Below the pieces are notes generated by a model. The model saw only the letters and a program-made list of their open reading frames with translations, was not told the DNA's origin and did not search any database. A program made the position numbers and the translations under genes. Positions 1-11,792 of a stretch of DNA of 64,000 nucleotides are shown here, piece by piece; the first letter of the stretch is position 1; each line of letters begins with the position of its first letter. The stretch covers positions 26,301,501 through 26,365,500 of the forward strand of contig NC_089043.1 in NCBI RefSeq assembly GCF_034140825.1, read 5' to 3'. The DNA comes from Oryza sativa Japonica Group (lineage: Eukaryota; Streptophyta; Magnoliopsida; Poales; Poaceae).

Positions 1-47
1 GTTGTGTTGGTTCTGATCGGTTTTGTTCTTACTCGGTAGGGCTCGAG

Positions 48-1521
48 ATGAAGGCGAGGTCGAGGTCCAGCAATGGCGACTCCAGGTGAGTTTTGTTGGT
101 GGTTTTGTGCTTGTGCTCGCGGGTGGTTTCGGTTCGTTTTGGTTGGGTTGGGTTTTGATTTGGGGTTTTTTGTGGTGTTTCGTGAAGGCTCTCGGTGAGG
201 AAGACCAAGGCGGAGAAGGACCCGAACAAGCCGAAGAGGCCACCGAGCGCGTTCTTCGTGTTCATGTGAGTCTTAGATCCGTGGGTTTTTGTGTTAGTGG
301 TTCTCCGTTCGAAGTGGTTTTGGGCGTTCTGATCGATTTGGGGGTGTTGTTTTTTGCAGGGAGCAGTTCAGGAAGGACTACAAGGAGAAGCACCCCAACG
401 TCAAGCAGGTCTCGGTGGTAAGCGTCGTTTTCCTCCGCTGCGTCTCTTCGTTTCGAACGGTTGTGGATTTCGCTTCGACATTTTGTGTTCTGACTTGGTT
501 TTGGTGGAAATCGCAGATTGGCAAGGCTGGTGGTGACAAGTGGAAGTCCATGACTGATGCTGTGAGTTTCTCACTTCCCCTTATTTGAACTGTTCCATGT
601 GCATTTGCGCTAATTGGTCGCGAATTGAGGAGTTGCTCGGTTTCTCTGATGCCGTGTCTCGTTCTAGATCCGTTTACTCTTGTGATGCCAGTGTTGTCCA
701 TGTCTCTGTATTGCTCGTATGGATCTAATTGTTGCTGAGGATTAATTTTAGCCTGCTTACTTGTATCACTGTTGCTGGTTCAACTTCAAATATGTGGGGG
801 AAAATGCACTTAAATTTGTTTGCTCATGGGTAAATTCAGATTAGGGGTTATGTCGTAGTTGCTGTGCCTTGTAAGGTCGGTCATACATGTTCACCAAGTT
901 GAAATTGCTCCTCGTTCCAATCCTACAAATAGATCTGTAAATTACTGCCCTACCTTACTTGGTTAATGTTAAGTCAGAATGTTCACCGCGAAGTCAAATT
1001 CTAGTAAAATTTTGTGGCCATATGTACTCAACCGCGATGTTTAGGCTTGTATTTGGAACAGTGGTTTCATCATTTGTGCTGATTTGTTGTCTCTGTCGTT
1101 TGTTGTGAATGCTCTGTTAGTGTTTCAGTCCACCTTGTGCTTTGTTTAGCTCTTACATTTGAGGTGTTGAAACGATGCAGGACAAGGCTCCTTTCGTGAC
1201 CAAGGCTGAGAAGCTCAAGGCTGAGTACACCAAGAAGATTGACGCCTACAACAACAAGCAGGTAATCCCCCTCTCCACAACTCTGCACCTGCAACTGTCA
1301 TGACACATTGAAACTGATCTGTTGTGCGTTTCTCGTTGCAGGCAGGAGGCCCGGCTACCTCAGGCGACTCTGACAAGTCCAAGTCCGAGGTGAACGACGA
1401 GGACGAGGGCAGCGTAAGACCTCCCTCCAATCCGCAACACCGTGTCTCCATTAACTCATAAATCTTCTTGTGTGACCTCACTGACTGTTTTGTGTTTGTG
1501 TATGTGCAGGGTGACGAGTGA
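48..1521 (+). CDS. HMGB-type high-mobility-group protein, 7 coding exons
   Basis: Spliced reading gives a 127-residue protein from exons 48-85, 188-265, 360-417, 517-561, 1181-1261, 1342-1413 and 1510-1521, all with GT/AG borders and continuous phase. A short basic N-terminus leads into one HMG box (about residues 25-97) that includes DPNKPKRPPSAFFVFMEQF and later DKWKSMTDADKAPF. A short acidic tail ends in EVNDEDEGSGDE. This is the plan of plant HMGB proteins: nuclear, non-sequence-specific DNA bending and chromatin architecture. The start at 48 gives the shortest basic leader consistent with the family. The promoter lies left of the window. The 3' UTR probably ends near 1.8-2.0 kb. The long fourth intron (562-1180) shows nothing else recognisable. 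The call rests on the box sequence; which rice HMGB paralogue this is was not tested. Confidence 0.93.
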
Positions 1522-2650
1522 TCGATGGAGGGCTGCAGGTAGTAGGGAAAGTTCTCGAGTCGGCCTAACCAAAGTGGACGTTGCTGGTTGCTGCTCCTTG
1601 CTAGTGTTCGGATGTTGCTGCCTTTAGCTTTTAGTCTTAGAGGTCTCCTCCTGTAGCTTAGCTCTCATGTGGTGTCCTCGCTCTCTTCGGCACTTGACCA
1701 CCATCTTGTCGTCTGTTTTGTCTCACTGTCTGTAATCTAAGTGAGTACTCGTATCTGTTGCTGTTTTAAATCTCAGATCTCAGTAGATGGTGCCATCTGT
1801 GTTAGTTGCTGAAGAGGAAAAGGAAAAAAATATAACAAGTCTCTTGCATCCTGTTTAATGATGCATCCGGATCTGTCAGTTCGTTTACTTGCTTTGCATT
1901 GTGATGCCTCGCTTCTGAAATGTTTCTCCATGCGCTTTTGCTGTGAGCCTGTGTGCAGTTCTCTGCATTGGTTTGGGTAAGGTTCAGTACTACAAGTTGC
2001 TGAATGTTTGTGGTGCATCTAGTAACCTGTGTGGTACAGTAACTGCCACTGCTCGATCTTGTGATGTACAGTAATAACTTGATGGATAGTAGTTATGTCT
2101 TGTTTAGCCGCGATTGTTGGAACTGTCTGAGAAGTGGCTGGCAAGTTGCATTCTGTTTTGGGTATCTCATATCTGCATGCTTGTGATGATCTTCTGGTTG
2201 GTTCGTTGGATGTGAAGCTCCCGGCATGTGGTGGTATTGTACACGTTCTGTCAGGATTGGAGCCGAACAGCAGCTTGGTGGTTGGAAAGGTTCTTTTCTC
2301 AGTTTTGTTGTTACTCCCATTAGGGCATCCACAATGTTGATTTTTAACCGGTAAGAAGTATTAAATGCTCTCTTCCTATCCGGTAGGAAGCATTGTAAGA
2401 GTGGCAAAGAGTTAAAACCCAGCCATACATCTACTCACTGATGTACTGTAGTGATGATTCGAATGCATGGAAATTGCGGAGAGTGGAATATATCTTGTGA
2501 TTTCTACTGTAGTAACTTGCCACGCAATGTCCACAACTTCTGATTCTTCCAGTGTCAGGTGAGGATTTTGTTGGATCCGCACCTGCTTTCAAGAGATCCT
2601 ATTTTTTGACAGTTTTGGGCAGTATTTCTGACACTCGAAGTGCGTGAGCT
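1522..2650. other. HMGB 3' UTR and intergenic spacer
   Basis: This AT-leaning spacer shows no coding potential. A weak inverted pair (ACAATG near 2330 and CATTGT near 2390) could be a small, old MITE remnant, but no target duplication is visible. Confidence 0.5.
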
Positions 2651-2722
2651 GCTTCCGTAGCATAGTGGTAGTGCGTTCGCTTCGTAAGCGAAAGGTCGCG
2701 AGTTCGATCCTCGCCGGGAGCT
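2651..2722 (+). tRNA. tRNA-Thr (anticodon CGU)
   Basis: The 72-nt cloverleaf has acceptor arms GCTTCCG and CGGGAGC with one G-T pair. The anticodon stem TTCGC/GCGAA encloses the 7-nt loop TTCGTAA, giving anticodon CGT, which reads ACG (Thr). The A box (TAGCATAGTGG) and B box (GTTCGATCC) for RNA polymerase III are intact. A T-run at 2734-2740 is a good Pol III terminator. There is no intron. It lies between HMGB and FANCJ and looks functional. Confidence 0.95.
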
Positions 2723-2733
2723 CGATCCCTTTC

Positions 2734-2740
2734 TTTTTTT
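2734..2740 (+). terminator. Pol III T-run terminator of tRNA-Thr
   Basis: Seven T residues start 11 nt after the tRNA 3' end. The tandem duplication begins at the next base. Confidence 0.75.
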
Positions 2741-3305
2741 GTCAGTCTTGTTCATAGTAGCCACTCATTCTGGTTACAGGCAGTCATGATTTGCCCCAAA
2801 ACACAACTTTCAGAAGCCATGGTAAGAATTGCAGCCAAAACAATTTTCACTGCCTTAACATCTATCCATTGAAATATTGGTCACAGGCAGTCACATGACC
2901 TGTACATTTTGTCCAAAACGCAGCTTTCAGAAGCCGTGGTAAGAATGCCAGCCAAAACAATTTTTCCAATTGCCTTGCAGTTTATAATATTTATCCATTC
3001 AAAATACGAATCTTGTCAGTCTTGTCAGTCTTGTCAGTCTTGTTCATAGTAGCCACTCATTCTGGTTACAGGCAGTCATGATTTGCCCCAAAACACAACT
3101 TTCAGAAGCCATGGTAAGAATTGCAGCCAAAACAATTTTCACTGCCTTAACATCTATCCATTGAAATATTGGTCACAGGCAGTCACATGACCTGTACATT
3201 TTGTCCAAAACGCAGCTTTCAGAAGCCGTGGTAAGAATGCCAGCCAAAACAATTTTTCCAATTGCCTTGCAGTTTATAATATTTATCCATTCAAAATACG
3301 AATCT
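2741..3305. repeat. Perfect 273-bp tandem duplication, itself built of two older half-repeats
   Basis: Positions 2741-3013 recur at 3033-3305 with no difference that I can see (offset 292). The copies are joined by extra units of a 9-bp motif (CTTGTCAGT). Inside each copy, two diverged halves of roughly 110 bp both carry GGCAGTCA, CTTTCAGAAGCC and GCCAAAACAATTTT, so an older duplication preceded the recent one. It lies beyond the FANCJ stop codon and may overlap that gene's 3' UTR. No coding role is seen. Confidence 0.9.
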
Positions 3306-3548
3306 GTATTTACATCATATACCATGCTGCCGGCAGTTTATATTTTACATCAACCCTTCAACAAAAGAACAAGAAACATGCTGATCTCATCCATGAAGAG
3401 ATTGACCCAGAAGAGGCATGCCCATATTTCCTTACAGAAGGGGGAAAACAACACAAAAAGAACCCACAGCAATTGGCACCCCATTCGCTTGTGAAGTGTA
3501 CTTGACTTCCCAGTTCTTTCAGAGCATATAGCAGACGAATCCTTCATA

Positions 3549-6500
3549 TTATGCACCATTCCTGGATTTGGCTGTGCCAGGTAACCTAAGCTGCTCACAT
3601 AAACAACAAAAAACTGAACAAGTTCAGCGTTGTTTGTAGGTTCGGAATTGTTCGGCTACCCTGTTAGCCTTTACAAGTTTACCCAACAAGATGAAATAAA
3701 ACTATAAACTAGGAAAATGAACAATAGCGAAATTGTGTAGGATAGGAAACAGAGGCAACTGGTGACTGACCTTGGACCTTCTTGTGTTCACCGGCACAGG
3801 ATCCTTCTTCAGTGGTTTGTACGCAAAGGACTCGAGATCAATCACTGGCGGGGGTGAGATGGGTTTAACAGTACCTATGGGAGCACTTAAAGCCTTGACA
3901 TGGAAACAAATAACATCATTAAGCATTTGCTAGTTTTCTAAATGTATTTGACAAGAAGGATATAAACCTGGGGACATAAAGAAGTCATACCTGATCCTTC
4001 GACGGTCCATGCTTGACATGCAGAAGATCATCAAACAAAATTACCTTCATTTGAACAAATATAGTAATTAGTTAATGTGGAGATAGCATTCAATTACAAG
4101 ATTCAACAAAAATATGCCCAAGTACCTTATCACAAAATTGTTGATTTGACGAATCAGTTGCAACAACTTGTGCTCCGAGGGTTGTGACACAGGCGTTTTT
4201 GCAAGAGCAAGTCTGACAAGTTACTGGCTTGTACACACATCCATCCTTTTCAGACCAAAAACTAGAATTATGAGCAGAACCTTCATTGCTCAAGTTGCCA
4301 AGCATCATCTTGTTCACTGAAGATACATTGCACACCATCACTTTTATCTTCAAGGGTGGTGATGCCAAAAAATCTTTTCCTGGAAGGATATCTGCTGATG
4401 GTCCATGTCTCCAAAGATATGTCAAGTAAAATTTTGAGGACAAAGACGATGAGCATGAAACAAGAAAGCCATCCTCTTGTAATCCAAGTGCTGTTTTGCA
4501 TCTAGCGCAACAAATGAAAAGCTTCTCCTGCGTAGATTCCCTCGATGGGAACTCTGCAAGCTTGCTGTTTCTTTCAACCTTAACATTTTCACATCTTGAC
4601 ATTTTCATACTCTTGCAACACATTCCATCAGTTCTCAGATCTCCAGGCAACATGCTTACATCACAACCACCATGTAAGTAGGGTTTGCTTGGAGAACATG
4701 AACGCTCTGTGTAGGTACAGCAGCTCATAGGGGAGCTTAACTTTCTCCTTTTCTGGCAGTGGGAATTCACACTTCTGTTAGTCCAAGATTCATGCTCCAA
4801 ATGACTAATGCTACCTGATCTTTCAGGAGTAGCTGCCGATGTGGACACACAAGAAATGTTTCTGTTAGCAGCTGAAAGCGAAATGGGCAGATCTAAAACC
4901 GGATCTCCTTCATTCATCACTGTAGAGGCGTTTTCCCCATTTCGGTTACTGGGACTAGCAATTGGCACCTCTGCATAAGTTTCTTCCATAACAGTAGATT
5001 GTTGTGTTATGTGTTCTGAAGGATTAAAGATAGTTAACTTCACATACCTGCAAATTACAGAAAGGCTAAATGAGAATTGGGTTAACATATTAAGTAAAAA
5101 TATGACTGACTGACTGACTATAAATTACCGTGGCTTAGTATCACACTCTTCCAAGTCAATGAAGTTTATATTTACTTCATAATTTGTCCCATTATCTGCT
5201 TCACCTTCTAAATTATATTGAACTTTGTATGAGGGAGGGAGTTGGCATGCCATTGGCACATTTTCTGGTTCTGGGGAGATTTGTTTCTTTACTAAACCAG
5301 AATGTTTTGAAGAGAGATGCCATGACTCTGATGATGTATCAGACAACTTCATACGGTCAACTCCTGCACCATCAATGTGGCTTTCACTCTTAACATCCTT
5401 ATTATTTTGCAGTACTGTCTGGTTTGAGAAATTTGGTTCTGGCCATGGCAGCTTTCTTTTATCGCCTTGAGATGGGAGTACACAAGCATCCAATCTGTCC
5501 TTAGGGGACACACCTTGAGCTTTGATTTTTATTTGTTCCTGTAGCAATTGCCATGGTGTTTAAATAGCCTGTTCACATATAAAAAATCAGGTGAGTAATA
5601 ACTACATACCTCAGCATTTTGAAAAAACCTTGTCAATCCATCCATTGTCTCCTGGAAAGTACCACAATTCCTAATTGAATTCCTAAGCCATTTAGAAATA
5701 TACACAATATTTCTTTCTTCCTGATAACGCTCATCTGTACAAATAGCATGATGAGTAAGAATCAATAACTACATATTGCAAGCACTGAAGTAGTGGAATC
5801 AGTCAAATATGAAAGCTTGAGAATCAAACACATGGAACAAATGACATACCAATCAAAATTATCCCTCCATAATCAAATTTATGGCGAATGCATCGACCTA
5901 GAAAAATGAAAGGATAGAAACAAATCATTTTAAACATATTAACCGAAGTACCTGCGCTGCAGGTAAATAAGCAGATAAAATAGAGCATCACACCTGCAGC
6001 TTGATTCAGAGCACGAAATGCTTGATGGCAGTACCATTCATTCCCACTCAACAAATCTTTTGATGATTTGTATGAATCATTATATCTCTTTTTGAGCTTT
6101 ACTTGAACGTCATTTCTGGTCCATGTTGAATTAAATTGATTAGTACAGCACAAGACATTGAGATTATCCATAGAAGAAAAATGAGGACTTACATATTTGG
6201 AAATGGAATGCCAACAATAACCTTATGCCTTGGTCAAGGAAACTGCTGGATATATGTAATAATTACAAATACTGTACTCTTTGCTATTACCAATCATGAT
6301 AGATATTACAGGGAAGTAGGGGCAAAAGTTTACATTCTCTCTGGTGCATAAAAAACATATGAGGAGAAAACAAAGGATACCACAACTCTAGCTTTGTCAT
6401 CAGAGAAGTCAATCCCCTCAGATACCTGAAAATAATGAAAATAAAAGGTAACCACATAACATAAGCTGATGACAGTAGGTAGCACATGGTGTACAAACGA

Positions 6501-9500
6501 AAAATTAAATTAGGGTTCAAGCAGGTGCATAAATTTATTAATACAAGTAAAGGAATGGAATTAGCACCTTTCCACGACAAACTGCAAGAAAAGCAGCACC
6601 TCCTTTAGCAGACTCCTGTGATGAATCCTTTGTCACTCGATTTTTCACAATTTGTTTTGCACCACCTCTGCCTTTCTTTGGGGGAGCCTTGCCAAGGATT
6701 GCGTTGTAATATCCTTTTAGGACAGGCTCAAGTTCCTCGGTACTTCCTCTAGGCTCTGAAAGAATTGAATATTACATAAGTAAAAATGGAGGAAGCTTCT
6801 AATGTCCTTGGTACTGCCTTCTAGAATTTTAAGAAAACATTGTAGAGTCCTGGACAAAACCTTACCAACGCATACATGCTTTTGAGCCTCCAATCGTGCC
6901 CATTGACCTGTCTGAGACCAGCGCCTTTGAAGTTTCTCCAACAAATTGTAGCTAGGAAAAAACACAAGAGCACCACCAGGCACTACTCTGCATATTTCTT
7001 CTAGTGTAGCTCCAAGTTCATCCTGTATAAATGCAAAAGGAACTCTGGATCATATGACTGTATCAGCTTAAAACTCACCAAAGAAAAAGGATAATGAGAA
7101 GTTACCTGGAAAGAATATTCATTTGCAGTTCTATAACTGGCATTCAGTCGACGTCCTGTTGGGCCAGATGATAGCACAGTTGCAAAAACCTGCACTGTGC
7201 ACAATATACACTGAGATACATGTTGATTTTATCTTACACACGTCACTAATGTGATTGAGGGGTTAGAGCACTCCAGGCAAAAGCTTCTCGACTCTAGAGC
7301 CAACTTGCAACAAACATACCTGAGAATCAGCATTGATTACATGAGGAGCTTCCATGCAAGCTTCAAACTGGACACCAAGTTCAGATGCAAAGGATCCCAT
7401 TGGAGAGAGTGTGCTGTGAAGATGTAGTTAAGAACCAGCTATATGTTATCTCCTATTGAATAGAAACTGAATATTTCAGAAAACTTAAAGGTGACAGTCT
7501 AATTATATTCAGTTTGGAAGATCTCCATTTCTCAGTGGCCCATGCACCTACAATTCAGCCTGTAGAGGCTTGAATTGCGTATATTCAAATTATAGCTACC
7601 ATTATGCATGACTTGCATATGTACCTATTCTCCATGTTGCTTTCACAATCATATTTGCTACAACAAAGTAAAGCACTCTACGAAGTCTTTGAAGAGAAAC
7701 ATTAACTTGGAGACTTACCCAGATGTGAGAATTACTGAAAGTGTTAGATCTGCGATGTCTCGAAAAACAACAGCAGGATTGAGACACCACAGACTCATCA
7801 CACACTTCCATCCAATGAAAGAAGTGACAGAATTGCCTGCAAATGTCATAATTCAAAAGTTACATGAACTACAAATTTGAGATAAAGTAATTCAATAATG
7901 GAAGAGCTAGAAGGATATGTTATAATTGAATCGAACTGCATGAAAAGCCCAAAGTACATCAAGCAACTATCTATTAATTCTTTCCCTGATTCAAAGGACA
8001 ATGCATTTCCCTCACAACATATGAATTTTATATGTACAATATGAATCAAGATTTCATTTTCATAAAATGTTCACATGGCAATTCCACATTACTAGGAAAT
8101 CTTTTCATGAATTAAACACAATTTTCTTACAGATGATAAGATCATAAGACATCACATTAGCACCTTCACGTTTAGCAAAACGCTGTAAAGCAAGTTGGTA
8201 ATCATTTGAATGGCGTCCATTCTCAGCAAAAAAGTAGCTCAATGAGGAGAACAAACCTGCATAATGCACAGTAACATTAGGTTATTAAATTCCTAAAAGA
8301 TAAAAAAATAAAATAATTGCTCCTTACTCTCTAGTGTCATAGCTGAACCACCACTTAAGTGCACTCCTTCTGATTCAGCATCTGAAGCAGCTTTAATAGC
8401 CTAAAACAACAAGATGATATCAAGATGGTTGCTGAAATTTTTGAATGTCAAAGGCCCAAAAACAATATTACAGAGAAAATGTTTCACAGCTGCATTAAGA
8501 ATTAGTACACTGTAATACTTGAAATAGGAAGCACCTTTGTTGCACACTCTTGCAATACTGGGAAGTTTACAGGAGTAATGCCAGCATACTTGAGTTCCTT
8601 CATAGCCTCTTCACCAGTCCAACTGAGGATACAAAAACAAAATGTTAGAAACTTAGAATCGATTGAATGTAACAGAAATGTTTATTTTCATGCTTCATTG
8701 CAAACATGTAGCAAATTTCTGCAAATCATGAAGATAAAGGTAAACAGAATTTTTTTTAACTCAGTATTTAAGTTTATTGAAAACATTTGAATGATTTTTG
8801 GAGATAATATATTTACGATTATGCATGCCCAATAGCAATCCAATATTGTCTAAGCCAGGTTGCATAAACAAGTAATGCCTTATTGAGGTATTCGTTTTTT
8901 TTCACAAGTATATAGTAAAAATAATAAACCACAAGGAAGAATAAATAAAAACACTAAATAGATACACAAGATAAGAGGCAAAAATTGCATGGTACATACA
9001 ATGAAGCAGGATGCTCAAACTCATTCTTTTGAAGGTTATTTCCCTGCTCATCAATCCAACCATTAAGCCCCTGCAGAAGTATTAAAAGCTTAATGCTTGT
9101 AACTAATATAGCTCGGTGTTAACTCTGTTCTCCCTCTATTTTCTAGAAAATACAGTAGAATTACCTGAATAACTTCATGCAAGGGTTCGTATATCTTTGC
9201 AACAGCCTCATCAGTGACTAACCCTTCTAGTTCTTGCCGCAAAACTTAATAAAAGCACAATTCAATTCAACTTAGAAAAAAAAATTGAACTGATAACCAT
9301 GAGCCTTAATAGAATAACAGACAACTCACAGAGAAGTGATTCTTCATCAACATCAAAACTTCCAGCATCACGTGCTATGTCTTCTATGTTGCTGCAATAC
9401 AAAAGAATGCAGATTGTGAAATGAATACATTAGCCAGTATTCTTTACTTTATAACTGATCTAAAGAAAAAGATTCAGAGTTGTTTGGGACTTACTGAGCC

Positions 9501-11099
9501 TCATCAAGAACAATGATTGAGCCTCTTATGTCAATGTCCATTGCTCTCCTCACGATTGGACTAATCAGATAGTTATATGGGCAGAAAACCAGTTGAGCTG
9601 CCTCAGCCATAGTTTGTGCAGCAAAATATGGGCACCCTGCAGATTAACAGCAAAAGTGGCAATTGAATAGGTATCAAAAATCAGAAGTGGCACAATACTT
9701 TTCTTAGGAATCAAGAGGGAATGCATGCAACTAACCCTTCACTTTCCGTCCAACTCTAACGAGATCCTCAATATCATGAACTTCATAGCAGCCACCAATC
9801 TGAAGGGATGGATGGCGACTTAGTTTCTGTGCATTCCTGCAAATATGTTTTACAATCGTGTTGGAAATAAAAGGGGGATGTTCTCAGATTAGTATATGTT
9901 TTGATGTTGAAATAGGAAATCTTACTTGTATTCTGGACAGCCTTGAGCACTGTCATCAAGGAGTGACTTGCTAATGACGGAAAGAACAATCAGTCAGTGT
10001 TGGCAATGGAAATGAAAGCTTGTGAAGAAATGTTTCATAGTGTATATTACCATAGTTCATCGATGTTGCCACTCATGCACACATTCTTATTGACACAGTA
10101 GTGCTTCCTTGAGGCCTGCATTGCATGATTATTATTAATTGACAGACACCAAAAACAGAAAGAGGAAGGATGTGTCACCCCTCAAAACACCGCTACTAGT
10201 ATTAGAAATCAACTTCAGATAGCATGTAGTTAAATGGAAGAGTTTGACATCAGGCAATATGTGGCATAAAGAGGAATTATCAACTATGCTACTGCATGAA
10301 GATTGAATTTATGTCTGAAGTTATACGTGCCACTTGAAACCTTGGTTGAACAATGCGTAATCTTACTACGCAAGATAAAGCAAGAAGCAAATTGAGATGG
10401 GGGCAATGGTTACCAAGATGGCCATGCGAACTCGGTATGACGTCTTGCGGTACTCCCGGACCACCTGGGTTATCTGCGCGTGCGTCCTCCTTCAGAAAGA
10501 TAACCAACCAAGAGTTCAGAATCAATCAAGATCGTCTCGTCAGTTTGGGCAAAGAGAGCAGAAAACCTTACGTCGCATAGTAGATGGTCGGAACATTCTT
10601 CTTCCTGGTCGCCTTCTCCGGGACGCCTAAACATCAAGAACGGGCAGAGCGAAATGAGCAAGAATGGTTGCAGATCTGCGGCTCCAAGAACCGCCGCAAA
10701 AAAGCGACACGAGCGGAGAGGAGAGGCGCGGGGGGGCGTACCGGGCGTCGCCTGCTTCTGGGTGTCGTCGGGGACGAAGCCGCCGCCGTGGAGGAACGGG
10801 TCGGGGGCGGCGGCGGGCGGGGCACGCAGCGGGTAGTGGCGCTGCCAGGCGAGCGCGGAGCAGAGGAGGGAGAGCGACTTGCCGGTGCCGGTGGGCGACT
10901 CGAGGAGCGCGTGGGAGCGGCCCTGCCGCCGCGCGCGGTCCAGCGTGGCGATGACGCGGCCCATGAAGGCGAGCTGCGTCCCGTACGGCTTGTACGGGAA
11001 CTCCACCGGCACGCCGCCCACCTGGTACACCCTGCCGCCGGGCGCCCGCGCCGGCGGCGGCGGGGTGGCGAAGTCTTCGTCCGCCGTGGCGGCGCCCAT
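3549..11099 (-). CDS. FANCJ: FANCJ/BRIP1-type iron-sulfur DNA helicase, about 28 exons
   Basis: Exon 1 (10742-11099) begins [10 protein letters not shown] and carries the FANCJ-like Q-region [13 protein letters not shown] and Walker A SPTGTGKS (about residue 70). Exons 10572-10626 and 10414-10489 give [17 protein letters not shown]. An Fe-S region follows with several Cys, including HYC, ELC, QGCPEYK and KGCPYFAA. The Walker B is DEAH (about residue 280), split by an intron near 9490. Later come [19 protein letters not shown] (7.3-7.8 kb), SEGIDFSD (about 6.4 kb) and [14 protein letters not shown] (5.9-6.0 kb), the superfamily 2 motifs V and VI. The Ser-rich tail (exons 5.1-5.5 kb and 4.1-5.0 kb) ends KSRNGA in exon 3549-3590. 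The total is about 1300 residues, near the family norm, with no broken exon seen. Family role: 5'-3' helicase in interstrand crosslink repair and control of meiotic recombination, nuclear. It lies directly downstream of MLH3. Minor exon borders are approximate. Confidence 0.93.
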
Positions 11100-11792
11100 C
11101 GGCGGCGAGGTGGAGGAGAGAGAGATGGGGAATTGGAGAGAGAGAGAGAGACTGACCGAGATTTGGGCGGGAGGATTTGGGGGGGGAAATGGAACTCCGA
11201 AAGCCGCAGCCGCGCGCCAACGCTGTACCGTAGGAGTACATTGCACGGTTCACGAGAGAGGCCGTCCTCTCATCATGGGCTGAATTGGCTTGGGATCATA
11301 GGCTGGCCCACATAAGCAAGGCCCAACTTTAGATTGAGGATTGAGGAGTTGGGCTACCACTGTCTCTTCTACTTTGGTCATCATCTGGAAAGAAAGGCAA
11401 AAACCTTGTTAAGGCGGACTTTGTAAGATAAATTTTGTAGAAATCAAGTTAGTTCATTTAAAATTCATGTGTTTCAAAGGAGCCCAAGCTGCTAAGCTTA
11501 TTACCTTTTGCTTTGTAAAAAAAAAAAAAGAGAGCCGGACTTGGCTTTTGCTCTGAAAACTGCGAAAAATATTGTCATATATTTACAGGGTGAGAATGGC
11601 CTTCACAAATCACAATGGTTTACAAGTGTACAACACGGCTCATGGCCATTTTACCTCTTCTTCGTGAACCAATGGCATATCTATCTCTGCAAACTACAAA
11701 GCCGCTTCCTATTGAAGCACTATGCAACACTTCTCCTTTTCTTTTGGACTATTTACCCTCTATATGATCCTACATCTTGTACTGTTGTACAG
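11100..11792. other. FANCJ promoter and 5' UTR, then MLH3 3' UTR
   Basis: On the minus strand a CT-rich tract (11110-11156) lies just upstream of the FANCJ start, like the pyrimidine patches of grass promoters. A 12-nt A-run near 11518 and MLH3 3' UTR sequence fill the rest. The two genes are only about 0.7 kb apart, stop to start. Confidence 0.6.

Noticed and set aside
10584-11315. Plus-strand open frame over FANCJ exon 1
   Set aside because: It is a composition shadow of a GC-rich exon that is clearly coding on the minus strand.
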